From positions 199,314-263,313 of the forward strand of contig CAVXTL010000026.1 of the NCBI GenBank assembly GCA_963764665.1: DNA of 64,000 bases. Direction: 5' to 3'. Source of the stretch: JACVRW01 sp963764665 (lineage in GTDB: Bacteria; Actinomycetota; Thermoleophilia; Solirubrobacterales; Thermoleophilaceae). Positions 31,046 to 39,165 of the stretch are shown in pieces (the stretch's first letter is position 1; every line of letters begins with the position of its first letter). The notes beneath the pieces were generated by a model. The model saw nothing but the letters and a program-made list of their open reading frames with translations. It ran no database searches and was not told the origin of the DNA. A program made the position numbers and the translations under genes.

Positions 31046-32047
31046 TTGATCTCCGGCCTCCTCGACAAGGCGCTCGACTGGACCGTCTTGCCCGGCTACA
31101 GCAGGGTGGGATATGCGGTGCGGGAGCGGCTCTGGAACGACGCCGAGCCGAATGCGGCACCGGCCGGCTGGTCGGTGCTGGTCACCGGCGCCGGAGCGGG
31201 GATCGGCGCCTCAGCGTGCGAGCGGTTCGCGCTCCTTGGCGCCACCGTGCACATGCTCGTGCGCGACCGTGAGAAGGGCGAAAGGGCCAGGGCTCGGATC
31301 GCCGAGCGCACCGGCTCCGACCGTCTGCAGGTAGAGGTCTGCGACGTGTCCAGCCTCGCCTCGGTGCGTGAGTTCAGCTCTCGCTTCGTCAGCGAGCAGG
31401 GCGAGCTTCATGTGCTCGTCAACAACGCCGGCGTGATGCCGTCCAAGCGCACTCACACCGAGGAGGGTTTCGAGCTCACCTTCGCGACCAACGTACTCGG
31501 CCCGTTTCTGCTCACCAACCTGCTGTTGCCGGCCCTGCGCCGCGGCGCACCTTCGCGGGTGATCAACGTCTCCTCCGGCGGCATGTACATGCAGCGTCTG
31601 TGCGGGGAGGACCTCCAGCTGGAGCGGCGCGAATACGACCCGCCGGGGTTCTACGCCCACACCAAGCGCTGCGAGGTAATCCTCACCGAGCTCTGGGCTG
31701 AGCGGCTGCGCGAAACCGGGATCGGCGTCCACGCCATGCACCCGGGCTGGGCGGACACGCCCGGCGTGCAGACCTCACTGCCCCGCTTTCGGAAGCTGAT
31801 GCGCCCGGTGCTCCGCAGCGCCGACCAGGCGGCCGACACGATCGTCTGGCTCGCGACGGCCGCCGAGCCTGCCGATCGCACGGGTCTGTTCTGGCACGAT
31901 CGGGCGCCCCGGCCCACCCACCGGGTGCCGTGGACGCGCGAGTCCGAGGCTGACCGCGAGCGACTTTGGGACGAATGCGCCCGTCTCTCCGGCTGGACCG
32001 AGGAGGCGGTGCCGGCAACGGCCTCCGGCGGCGGGGCGACCGCCTGA
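31046..32047 (+). CDS. Short-chain dehydrogenase/reductase (DHRS12-like)
   Basis: 333 residues. NAD(P) motif VTGAGAGIG, 'LVNNAGVMPS', catalytic Ser in 'VINVSSGGMY', catalytic Tyr/Lys in 'FYAHTKRCEV'. An N-terminal helix 'LDWTVLPGYSRVGYAVRERL' precedes the Rossmann fold, as in DHRS12-like proteins. TTG start at 31046. The 3' end touches the ATG of the next SRPBCC gene, so it belongs to the same operon, which may process a lipid-like ligand. Confidence 0.9.
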   Translation: MISGLLDKALDWTVLPGYSRVGYAVRERLWNDAEPNAAPAGWSVLVTGAGAGIGASACERFALLGATVHMLVRDREKGERARARIAERTGSDRLQVEVCDVSSLASVREFSSRFVSEQGELHVLVNNAGVMPSKRTHTEEGFELTFATNVLGPFLLTNLLLPALRRGAPSRVINVSSGGMYMQRLCGEDLQLERREYDPPGFYAHTKRCEVILTELWAERLRETGIGVHAMHPGWADTPGVQTSLPRFRKLMRPVLRSADQAADTIVWLATAAEPADRTGLFWHDRAPRPTHRVPWTRESEADRERLWDECARLSGWTEEAVPATASGGGATA

Positions 32048-32479
32048 TGGCCCGCTATGTGGCCACCGTGCACTCACGCAAGCCCCAGGGCGAGGCCTTC
32101 GACTACCTGGCCGACTTCAGCTCCGTCAGAGAGTGGGACGAGACCGCGGTCAGCGCCCGGATGCTCGGCGAGCAACCCGGGCTCGGCACGGAATTCGAGG
32201 TCGTCGTTCGCTTCGCAGGCCGTGAGCTGCCGTTCGTCTACCGGACCACGACCTTCGAGCGGCCGGAGCGAATCGTCGTCCGGGCCGAAAGCTCGACGGT
32301 CGTCTCCGAAGACACGATCACTTTCCGGCCCGGCCGCAGACGGCGGCTCCGAGGTCACCTACGACGCCGACCTGCGTCCCAAGGGCCTGCTGAAGCTCGC
32401 CGATCCGATCCTGGCCCTGATGTTCAAGCGCCTCGGGGACAACGCGAAGGCGGGGCTCGAGCGCGAACTCAACCGCTGA
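32047..32479 (+). pseudogene. SRPBCC protein broken by one frameshift
   Basis: Frame 1 from the ATG gives 'GEAFDYLADFSSVREWDETA' through 'RAESSTVVSEDTITFRP'. One extra base near 32330-32338 shifts the rest; the second frame reads 'AADGGSEVTYDADLRPKGLL' and ends 'DNAKAGLERELNR' at a proper stop. Together these are a normal SRPBCC protein of about 144 residues. Single-base cause: sequencing error is possible. Confidence 0.75.
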
Positions 32480-32641
32480 CGGCCGGCGCCGTGGTGCCGC
32501 TGCCTAGAGTCGGCGAATGGACCGCGCGATCCGACGAGCTCGTGCTCGAGCTGGCGCGCGTACCGGATCGCGAGCGATCCTACTGCGAGAGCTGTTCGCC
32601 GGGGCGAGGTTGGCCACAAAGTCCACCCCCCTAGGGTGGCT

Positions 32642-32917
32642 TCAGTCGTGCGATTCCTCGAGCCGTAGAAAGCGAGGGTCTGTCCCGCCGATCTCACGGC
32701 CGTTGACCCAAGCCCGCCCGCCAACTGGACCATCGTCGATTAGGTCGAGCCAGACCTGTCGCGCTGCGACTTCGTCGTTCGCTCCGCGAAGTCGGACGTA
32801 AGCCCCGAACTCACTCGATGTGCCGAGCGCAGCCTCGTAGCGCTCATTGAGACGCTCTTGCTCGAGCACCGCTGCGGCTAACCGCTGTACGCCGCTCTCG
32901 CTTGCATCGCTTGTCAT
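32642..32917 (-). CDS. Small hypothetical protein
   Basis: 91 residues. An N-terminal helix 'GVQRLAAAVLEQERLNERYE' is followed by a beta-rich part 'FGAYVRLRGANDEVAARQVW' and 'GRAWVNGREIGGTDPRFLRL'. No domain recognised. Codon pattern is regular, and the start has purines (GAAAGGTGG) upstream, so it is probably real. Confidence 0.5.
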   Translation of the reverse strand: MTSDASESGVQRLAAAVLEQERLNERYEAALGTSSEFGAYVRLRGANDEVAARQVWLDLIDDGPVGGRAWVNGREIGGTDPRFLRLEESHD

Positions 32918-33049
32918 CGTCCACCTTTCGGTCCCTCTCTGGGGGACGCGCGAAAGGAGAGAAGGCGAGACCTAACGAGCGATCAATCCAGACAGACACT
33001 AGTCCTTTCGGAATCTGCCTCTGCTGGTGTCTGAGGCCGCCAGCTCGCC

Positions 33050-33206
33050 GGCACAGAGATCGCGGATCTGAAGGCTCGGGACGACGCAGGGACGGTCCTA
33101 GTCCACGGCGGCCCCGACTTCCCCAAGTCGCTGACCCGCCTGGGCCTGGTCGAGGAATACCAGCTGACGACGGTCCCGATTGCGATCGGCGCGGGCACGA
33201 TGGGAG
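33050..33206 (+). pseudogene. Dihydrofolate-reductase-family (RibD C-terminal) fragment
   Basis: A 52-codon remnant without start or end: 'EIADLKARDDAGTVLVHGGP' followed by 'SLTRLGLVEEYQLTTVPIAI', clearly the core of the RibD-C/DHFR-like fold seen in many actinobacterial YwjB-type proteins. It is flanked on both sides by pieces of the 90-bp repeat, as if it had been inserted into a copy. Confidence 0.7.
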
Positions 33207-33233
33207 CGTCGCTCGGAGGGACGAATCGGGCCG
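33196..33233. repeat. Dispersed repeat, partial copy C
   Basis: Matches about 38 bp of the repeat at 36416-36509 (GCACGATG, then GCGTCGCTCGGAGGGACGAA, then TCGGGCC). A possible left piece (GAGGCCGCCAGC, about 33034) lies before the DHFR-family fragment. Confidence 0.6.
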
Positions 33234-33297
33234 CCGACTGGACACGCCGCGCGGCGCGACTGCTTGTGCTTTCACGCGAAGGCGATACTCCTCGAAG

Positions 33298-33316
33298 CCC
33301 GCACAATGCGGGTTTT
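33298..33316 (+). terminator. Small intrinsic terminator
   Basis: Stem CCCGCA, loop CAA, stem TGCGGG, then TTTTC. It lies between the fragment/repeat and the PhoD-like gene. The context (CTCGAAGCCCGC...GGGTTTTC) resembles the tRNA-fMet terminator. Confidence 0.6.
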
Positions 33317-33362
33317 CGGCGTTTGGAGACCCCCCACGGCGGCGCCATCTAGGCTCGCCGCT

Positions 33363-35009
33363 GTGACCTCCCTCGTCCTCGGGCCCATGCTGCGTTACGT
33401 CGACGAGCGCGTGGCCACTATCTGGGTGCAGACCGACGCGCCGTGTGAGGTCGAGATCCTCGGCAGACGCGAGCTGACGTGGCGCGTCGGCGACGCGCAT
33501 TTCGCGCTCATCGCGTTGGAGGGCCTGACGACCGGCGCCGACCACCCGTACGACGTTCGGCTCGACGGCGAGGTGGCGTGGCCCGAGGCTGGATCGCCCT
33601 TTCCCCTGAGCACGATCCGCCTGCTTGACCCCGACGCGGCCCACGAGTTGGTCTTCGGGTCGTGCCGCGTCACGCTGCCCCACGAGCCGCCCTATGTGCT
33701 GCGCGCCACTGAGCACCCGTCCGGGATGGGCATCGACGCACTTCGTGCCTATGCGTTGCGCGCTGCCCGCCAGGGAGGTGGGCCGGCCTGCCCAGACATG
33801 CTGCTGATGCTTGGCGATCAGATCTACGCCGATCAGCCCTCACCGGCTCTCGAGAAGGCGATCGCCCGCCGAGAACGGCCTGCGGATGTACCCCCTGACG
33901 AGCTCGCGGACTTCACCGAATACGCGCTCGCCTACCACGAAGCGTGGCGGGATCCGGCCATCCGCTGGCTGCTGTCGACGGTGCCCACAGCCATGGTCTT
34001 CGACGATCACGAGATCCACGCAGAGTGGCGCATCTCGCAGGGGTGGATGGACGAGATGAACGCCGAGCCGTGGTTCGACCGGCACATCCGCGCGGGACTG
34101 GTGGCGTACTGGGTCTTCCAGCACCTCGGCAATCTCTCCCCGGGCGAGCTGGGGCAAGGGGGTCTGTTCGAAGCGGTAAAGGAGTCGGAGGACGCCGCAG
34201 CGCTGCTCGCCTCGCGGATGGACACGGAGGGGCGCCAAGTCGGCCACAGCCGCTGGAGCTTCGCCCGCGACATCGGCGATGCGCGGCTGGTGGTCATCGA
34301 CTCCCGCGCCGGCCGCGACGTCACGCCGGGGCGCCGTCAGCTCATCCAGGACGAGGAGTGGGCGTGGATCTCCGAGCAGGCGCGGCGACCGGCCCGGCAC
34401 CTGCTCCTGGCCAGCTCGGTTCCTTTTCTCCTCGCGCCCGGCCTTCATCACACGGAGGCCTGGGACGAGGCAGTGACAGACGGAGCTTGGGGCGCCATCG
34501 CCGCGCGGCTGGGGGAGTGGGCACGGCGCCGCGCCGTCATGGACCACTGGGCCTCCTTCCAGCACACCCATCGGTGCTTCGCCGAGCTAGTCGACGACGT
34601 GGCGCACGGCCGGGAGGGGGAGCCGCCGGCTTCGATCGTGATGCTGTCGGGCGATGTGCATCACTGCTACCTCGCCGAAGTCGGGTTCCGGCCTGGAAGC
34701 GGCGCTCGGAGTACGGTTTGGCAGGTCGTCTGCTCGGCATTTCGCAAGGAGCTCGCCCCGCGTGAGCGAGCGATCATCGGGCTCGGCCATTCGCGTCTAG
34801 CGGGACGCCTCGCCGGTCTACTTGCTCGCGCCGCGGGCGTTTCGCCGCTGCCGTTCAAGTGGCGGGTGGTCGACCGTCCCGCCTACGCCAACCAGGTCGC
34901 CACCCTCACCATCGACCGCGACCGGTCACACATTCGGGTCGAAGCCGTCGTCGACGACACGTGGCATCACCCGCGCCTCGACACCGCCTTCAGTCGCGAT
35001 CTGGCCTGA
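33363..35009 (+). CDS. PhoD-like phosphatase/phosphodiesterase
   Basis: 548 residues. An N-terminal beta domain (to about 85) precedes the metallophosphoesterase core with 'LVFGSCRVTLP', 'DMLLMLGDQIYADQP', 'TAMVFDDHEIHAEW' and 'ASIVMLSGDVHHCYLAEVGF', i.e. the metal-binding Cys/Asp/His positions of PhoD. No signal peptide is visible from GTG 33363, so a cytoplasmic location is likely, unlike Tat-exported PhoD. A longer upstream frame runs through the repeat and terminator and is rejected. Confidence 0.88.
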   Translation: MTSLVLGPMLRYVDERVATIWVQTDAPCEVEILGRRELTWRVGDAHFALIALEGLTTGADHPYDVRLDGEVAWPEAGSPFPLSTIRLLDPDAAHELVFGSCRVTLPHEPPYVLRATEHPSGMGIDALRAYALRAARQGGGPACPDMLLMLGDQIYADQPSPALEKAIARRERPADVPPDELADFTEYALAYHEAWRDPAIRWLLSTVPTAMVFDDHEIHAEWRISQGWMDEMNAEPWFDRHIRAGLVAYWVFQHLGNLSPGELGQGGLFEAVKESEDAAALLASRMDTEGRQVGHSRWSFARDIGDARLVVIDSRAGRDVTPGRRQLIQDEEWAWISEQARRPARHLLLASSVPFLLAPGLHHTEAWDEAVTDGAWGAIAARLGEWARRRAVMDHWASFQHTHRCFAELVDDVAHGREGEPPASIVMLSGDVHHCYLAEVGFRPGSGARSTVWQVVCSAFRKELAPRERAIIGLGHSRLAGRLAGLLARAAGVSPLPFKWRVVDRPAYANQVATLTIDRDRSHIRVEAVVDDTWHHPRLDTAFSRDLA

Positions 35010-35044
35010 GCTCGGCAAACCCTCCGGCGTACGGGTCATCACCA

Positions 35045-35368
35045 TCAGTTACATAGGCCGCAGGGCCCCTCGGGGCACGAGCAGATCGGTAGCGGATGAG
35101 CCGAGCGCTTCGGCCCCCAGCGGCGAAGCCAGTCGAGCGCGGTCGGGTCGGTGCGGTCCGACCCAGCGCCCGACCAAGGACGGCGCATCAGCGCCGACGC
35201 CAAGCTGTCGGACTCGGAGGCGGTACGACTGGAGATCGAGTCGACGAGCGCGGCAACAAATGCGGTGGTGGGCTTCTCGTCCACGGGCACGCGTGTTTCT
35301 ACCGTCGCCGGCGGACGCTCGGGCGCGACCCGGAGGGGCTGCGGCGTCTCGCCCCGGAGAGACGCCAT
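35045..35368 (-). CDS. Hypothetical protein with Cys-rich end
   Basis: 107 residues, Pro/Thr/Ser-rich in the first half, then 'DPTALDWLRRWGPKRS' and a Cys cluster 'CSCPEGPCGLCN' at the C-terminus that could bind metal. The composition and a clean stop suggest a real gene, but there is no strong ribosome site. Function unknown. Confidence 0.4.
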   Translation of the reverse strand: MASLRGETPQPLRVAPERPPATVETRVPVDEKPTTAFVAALVDSISSRTASESDSLASALMRRPWSGAGSDRTDPTALDWLRRWGPKRSAHPLPICSCPEGPCGLCN

Positions 35369-35383
35369 CGAGCCCGTACTGCC

Positions 35384-35749
35384 TCAGACGGTCTGGGCGA
35401 CCTTCCCGACCGCCTCCTGATAGATCTCCATCTGGCGGGCGATCCCCTGGTCGGTGTAGCCCTCGCTCACCTGCAGATCCTTGACTACAAGGCTGGCGTC
35501 GACAAGGTTGCGACCGAACTCCTCGTCCTCACGCAGCGCGGCTAGCTGCTCCGCCGAGCCGCTCACCTCGATGTAGCCGCTGATGCCGCCGCCGTTGGCT
35601 CCGAGCAGCACCACGTCGAAGCGCTCGGTGCGGCCGTCCTGCTGCAGACGGCCGTGCAGGCCAATGGCCTCGTTGAACACCTCGAGCCCGCGCTCCTCGC
35701 GCCCCGGAATCGGCGAGCCCCAGCTGATGAACAGCACGCGATCCGCCAT
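35384..35749 (-). CDS. Conserved hypothetical protein (ferredoxin-like fold)
   Basis: 121 residues. Starts MADRVLFISWGSPIPGREE, continues 'ALGLEVFNEAIGLHGRLQQD'-type helix, 'RFDVVLLGANGGGISGYIEV' and 'QMEIYQEAVGKVAQTV'. The ATG has GGAGAC upstream. Reads as a small alpha/beta protein common in soil actinobacteria with no assigned role. Confidence 0.75.
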   Translation of the reverse strand: MADRVLFISWGSPIPGREERGLEVFNEAIGLHGRLQQDGRTERFDVVLLGANGGGISGYIEVSGSAEQLAALREDEEFGRNLVDASLVVKDLQVSEGYTDQGIARQMEIYQEAVGKVAQTV

Positions 35750-35849
35750 GCTGTCTCCTTCCACTCGCGGTCCGACAGAATGCCGGGCCAGGGAAAGGCC
35801 ACCCTGCCAGCCGACATGAGTCAATGCAAGTGCCCTGGCGCTGTGGCAG

Positions 35850-36412
35850 CTACCTGTCCTCCGTTTCGAAGTGCGACTCGATTGGCATCGCCGCGGATAG
35901 CAGGGGCGAGGCGATGTCCGGGTCGTCCTGATCGCAGACGAAGAGGAAGTCGATGACACGCGCGTCTATCGAGGCGTAGACCCCCTCGACCTTCCATCGT
36001 CTGTCGATCGTGCGCAGGCGCTCGACCCGCCCGTCGCCGTCGATCGTTCCCACCACCGAGCCGCGAATCGCACCGTCGGTCCCGTGTGGATCGGAGCCGG
36101 ATTCCGCCGACGCCGTGAAGACGACCAGTTCGTCCGCGAGCGGCGTCGCGTCGCTGAAGGTGAGCGGGACGCCGTCGAGTTCGCCGAGCTCGTAAGCGCG
36201 GGTGGTCACCTCCTCGCCGCACTCGATCCGGCCGTTGTCCTGAACGCCGGCGAGGAAGTCGTCGAGCGGGACCTCTGCAACGATGTTGAGCCCCTGCTCG
36301 GTATTGCCGCGGTGGAACAGCCACAGCCGGTCGCCGAGCGGCGGAACCGCCGGGTACCGCCGTCCGGCTCAGTGCTGCTTCCCGCGAACAGCAGCACTCT
36401 CGCGGATGCCAC
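35850..36412 (-). pseudogene. 5'-truncated gene of unknown family, with a frameshift
   Basis: The longest frame (119 codons to 35850) has good protein character: 'YELGELDGVPLTFSDATPLA', 'VGTIDGDGRVERLRTIDRRW', 'ARVIDFLFVCDQDDPDIASP'. The same frame can be read upstream without ATG as 'YPAVPPLGDRLWLFHRGNTE' and 'VPLDDFLAGVQDNGRIECGE'. Farther up another frame gives 'ARVLLFAGSSTEPDGG'. It looks like the C-terminal two thirds of a beta-propeller-like or DUF6929-type protein, cut by repeat copy B. Confidence 0.55.
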
Positions 36413-36415
36413 TGG

Positions 36416-36509
36416 CAGCCTGCCGCGGTGCTAGCTCAGGCCGCCAGCCGATATCGCTGCACGATGCGGGCGTCGCTCGGAGGGACGAATCGGGCCCCCG
36501 CTACTCCCG
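36416..36509. repeat. About 90-bp dispersed repeat, copy B
   Basis: Pairs with copy A at 25309-25398 over almost the full length, with one small indel. Its right end merges into the tRNA-fMet-like segment. On the minus strand it reads FVPPSDARIVQRYRLAA followed by TGA. Confidence 0.7.
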
Positions 36510-36545
36510 AGGCCCTCGCAACCGCGGGGGTTTCGTCGTTCTGGG
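36486..36545 (+). repeat. Near-copy of the tRNA-fMet 3' end and terminator (possible att site)
   Basis: Aligns without gaps to 19455-19514 with 53 of 60 bases identical, covering the T-arm/acceptor 3' half, the spacer, the terminator hairpin and the following CTGGG. tRNA 3' ends are common integration targets, so this may be the far attachment site of an element inserted at tRNA-fMet 17 kb upstream, or a relic of a duplicated tRNA. Confidence 0.65.
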
Positions 36546-36549
36546 CAGA

Positions 36550-36735
36550 ATGCGAACCTTGGTCGAACCTCTCGAGCACGAGACGCTGGCGCGTCGGTTC
36601 ATTGCGCTCGCATCGGCGCGCGACTACGGGGCAGTCGCCGAACTGCTCGATCCCGATGTTGTCTGGTACGGCAGCCGCGGGGGGATGGACGCTGAGCGGG
36701 TCGTCCGTGGCCCCGACGCCTACCTCGCCTACATT
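36550..36735 (+). pseudogene. SnoaL-like fragment (N-terminal part)
   Basis: From ATG 36550 it encodes 'EHETLARRFIALASARDYGA', 'VAELLDPDVVWYGSRGGMDA' and 'ERVVRGPDAYLAYI', the first half of a SnoaL/NTF2-type protein. The frame then runs directly into a piece of another gene and loses sense. Confidence 0.65.
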
Positions 36736-36736
36736 G

Positions 36737-36957
36737 GACGACATGGTTGCCTTCTGGAGCGCGCTCTTCGGAGGCCGGATCCTGCCGCGCGACACGATCC
36801 AGGAGATGGCCCGGCCTCGGTCTGACGTTCCAGAGGAGAGGTCCCGGTACGGGCTCGGGTTCTGGCTGGATCCGAGCGGGCCCGGCGTCTCGCTGATTGG
36901 CTACGACGCCGGAGTGTCGTTCCGCAGTTCGGTCAACCGCGCCTGGAACCCCCGCAG
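36737..36957 (+). pseudogene. Serine hydrolase (beta-lactamase family) C-terminal fragment
   Basis: Reads 'DDMVAFWSALFGGRILPRDT', 'RSDVPEERSRYGLGFWLD' and 'GVSLIGYDAGVSFRSS', which is the C-terminal part of class C beta-lactamase-type serine hydrolases. The catalytic SxxK region is absent. It is fused to the SnoaL fragment at a shared junction near 36735. Confidence 0.65.
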
Positions 36958-36987
36958 GTCTGACCAGATACGAGACACTGGACCGAG

Positions 36988-37413
36988 ATGTCACGGGCGA
37001 ACGTCGAGCTGGTCCGCCGACTCTACGGAGAGCTTGCGAGCGAGGGTTCCCCTCCAGAGTTCGATCAGCGTCTGACCGATGAGGCTCTTGGTGAGTTCTT
37101 GGATCCAAGGATCGAGTGGGTCCCGGTCGCTCACTCGTTGCTCGCCGTCGAGAGCTATCGGGGCTTTGACGGCGTGCGTCGCTTCTGGGGCGAGTTCCTC
37201 TCGACCTGGGAGAGCTACAAGGTTGAGCCGCTGAGGTTCTACGACGCCGGTGATCAGGTGGCGGTTGTGGTGCACATCACCGGCCGGACGCACGAACTCG
37301 AAGTCGACGAGACTCGATCATCGCTCTTGACTCTCCGCGATGGGCGGGTTGTTCTAGTCCAATCGTTTGCCGACCCGGACGGTGCGCGCGAGGCCGCCGG
37401 GGTGCCGCCATAG
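36988..37413 (+). CDS. SnoaL-like/NTF2-fold protein
   Basis: 141 residues: 'NVELVRRLYGELASEG', 'LDPRIEWVPVAHSLLAVESY', 'GFDGVRRFWGEFLSTWESYK' and 'HITGRTHELEVDETRSSLLT', ending 'QSFADPDGAREAAGV'. This is the usual single-domain SnoaL-like protein of actinobacteria. Binding or catalytic role unknown. It is one of three SnoaL-type sequences in the window, the only intact one. Confidence 0.85.
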   Translation: MSRANVELVRRLYGELASEGSPPEFDQRLTDEALGEFLDPRIEWVPVAHSLLAVESYRGFDGVRRFWGEFLSTWESYKVEPLRFYDAGDQVAVVVHITGRTHELEVDETRSSLLTLRDGRVVLVQSFADPDGAREAAGVPP

Positions 37414-37435
37414 CCTTCGCTGCCTGACCTGGTTC

Positions 37436-37805
37436 CTACGTCGTGACCAGGCAGAAGCCGTTGCCAAAGGGATCTGCGCAGCGCGTCAGGCTGCCCCAGT
37501 CGCCCGACTCCTGGCCCTCGACGTTTCCGCCGAGCCTGGTGATCTCCGATGTGGACCGCCCGACGTCCTCAACGGAAAATCGAGGTGAACAGGCGTCCAG
37601 TGTCTGGCGAATGAACGGCCCTCCGTCGCCGCGAGGAACGGCATCGAGCCCTCAGGCCGCAGGATCAGGTAGAGCTCGTTGCCACCCGCAGGCAGCTTCA
37701 CCGACCGCGAGTTCCGCCCAACCTCGGTGCACTGGAGCGCCTGGCAGTAGACGCGCCGGCCTCGTCGAGGTCGGCCACGTCGATGCAGATCTTCACCGTC
37801 GTCAT
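37436..37805 (-). pseudogene. VOC/glyoxalase-like gene with two frameshifts
   Basis: Three frames in order give 'TTVKICIDVADLDEAG', then 'YCQALQCTEVGRNSRSVKLP' with 'GGNELYLILRPEGSMPF', then 'VEDVGRSTSEITRLGGNVEG' and 'DPFGNGFCLVTT' with a stop. Together this is a complete VOC-family protein of about 122 residues. Two single-base changes break it. Confidence 0.72.
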
Positions 37806-38057
37806 TCGGCGCGACCGTATCCGACTTGGCTCAGACAGTCGACGGGCGACTGCGGCTGGCCGACCACGGCGCTCGAAATGCACATGATGGATCACTCGTC
37901 ACTCATGGTTTGGCGGCCCTTCGCTCGGGCATGAGTACATCGTCAGGTGAGCCGTGCAGTTCGCTCATCGACCCGGAGGGCTGACGGGCTTCTTAGCGGG
38001 GCCACGATTGGAACACCGGTCTTTTTCCGCAGTTCCAATTCAAGGAGTTCGCACCAC

Positions 38058-39083
38058 GTGACTGCCCAGCAGCAGCAGAAGATCGTCCAGTACCTGAATG
38101 AGGCGCACGGCGCGGAGATCGCCCTCGTGCGTCAGCTCCAGGCCCAGATCGCCATGACGCCGAGCGGCCAGTACCGCAACGGCCTGGAAACCCACCTCGA
38201 CGAGACCCGCCGGCACGCCGGTCGCATCCAGCGCCGGCTCGCCGAGCTCGACCAGGGCGACAACCCCTTCCAGGCCGGCCTCGGCCTCATCCAGTCCGTG
38301 ATCGGCCAGGCCCTGGCTCTGACCAAGACGCCGATCGACCTCGTCCGCGGCAGCGGCGGCGAGGAGAAGGTGCTGAAGAACGCCAAGGACTCGTGCGCCG
38401 CAGAGGCACAGGAGATCGCGACCTACACCGCCCTGTCACGCCTAGCGCGGATCGCTGGAGACCGCGAGACCGAGCAGCTGGCCCAGTCCGTGCTCGCCGA
38501 CGAGCAGCGGATGCTGGATCGGCTGATCCGGGAGATCCCGCGGCTCACGGAGGCCGTCGCGCGCGCCGAGTTCGAGGGCGAAGGCTCCTACGACGTGACC
38601 GAGACGGGAGCGGCCGACGCCGTCCGCGAGGTCGGCAAGACGGCCAAGCGCACGGCTCGCCGTAGCACCGGCCAGGCCAAGCGCAGCGCCCGCCAGGCCC
38701 GCAAGGTCCCTGGCGTCGCCAGGGCCGAGGGAACGGTCAAGGGCGCGGTGGCCTCAGAGTCCGATCTGGCCATCTCGGGTTACGACTCGCTCAGCGTCGA
38801 CGAGATCGTCGGCAAGCTGGCCGAGCTCTCGCAGGTCGACCTCGCCAAGGTCAACGCCTACGAGCGCAAGAACCAGAACCGCTCCACCGTCACCAGCCGC
38901 ATCGACTCGCTCCAGGCCGACGAGCCGTGGGCCGGATACGACGAGCTGGCCGTGGACGAGGTCCGCGCCGTGCTCGCCGAAGGGGACGACACGCGCATCA
39001 AGGCCGTTCGCACGTACGAGCGCAAGCACAAGAACCGCGCAGGCGTGCTGCAGGCGACCGACCGGCAGCTCTCAAACGCCTGA
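38058..39083 (+). CDS. Ferritin-like (DUF892-type) protein with C-terminal tandem repeats
   Basis: 341 residues. Residues 1-165 form a helical domain with 'QYLNEAHGAEIALVRQLQAQ', 'HLDETRRHAGRIQRRLAELD' and 'LADEQRMLDRLIREIPRLTE', resembling DUF892/YciF stress proteins. A basic Lys/Arg/Ala linker (about 190-235) follows. The C-terminal part has two copies of a repeat: 'GYDSLSVDEIVGKLAELSQV' and 'GYDELAVDEVRAVLAEGDD', each ending in a 'YERKxxNR' motif. GTG start with AAGGAG 10 bases upstream. Probably a DNA- or stress-associated protein (inference). Confidence 0.8.
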   Translation: MTAQQQQKIVQYLNEAHGAEIALVRQLQAQIAMTPSGQYRNGLETHLDETRRHAGRIQRRLAELDQGDNPFQAGLGLIQSVIGQALALTKTPIDLVRGSGGEEKVLKNAKDSCAAEAQEIATYTALSRLARIAGDRETEQLAQSVLADEQRMLDRLIREIPRLTEAVARAEFEGEGSYDVTETGAADAVREVGKTAKRTARRSTGQAKRSARQARKVPGVARAEGTVKGAVASESDLAISGYDSLSVDEIVGKLAELSQVDLAKVNAYERKNQNRSTVTSRIDSLQADEPWAGYDELAVDEVRAVLAEGDDTRIKAVRTYERKHKNRAGVLQATDRQLSNA

Positions 39084-39097
39084 GGCTCCGGGCCACT

Positions 39098-39127
39098 GGG
39101 CGCTGCCGATCCGGCAGCGCCCCTTTC
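39098..39127 (+). terminator. Intrinsic terminator after the DUF892-like gene
   Basis: Perfect 11-bp stem GGGCGCTGCCG/CGGCAGCGCCC with loop ATC, then CCTTTC. Confidence 0.8.
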
Positions 39128-39165
39128 AGCAGGTTCCTCGACCAGGAGGAGAGGCGCTCTCCTCC

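Noticed and set aside
38588..38773. Possible minus-strand small gene inside the DUF892-like gene
   Set aside because: It is antisense to the Lys/Arg-rich linker and has no ribosome site or family match.
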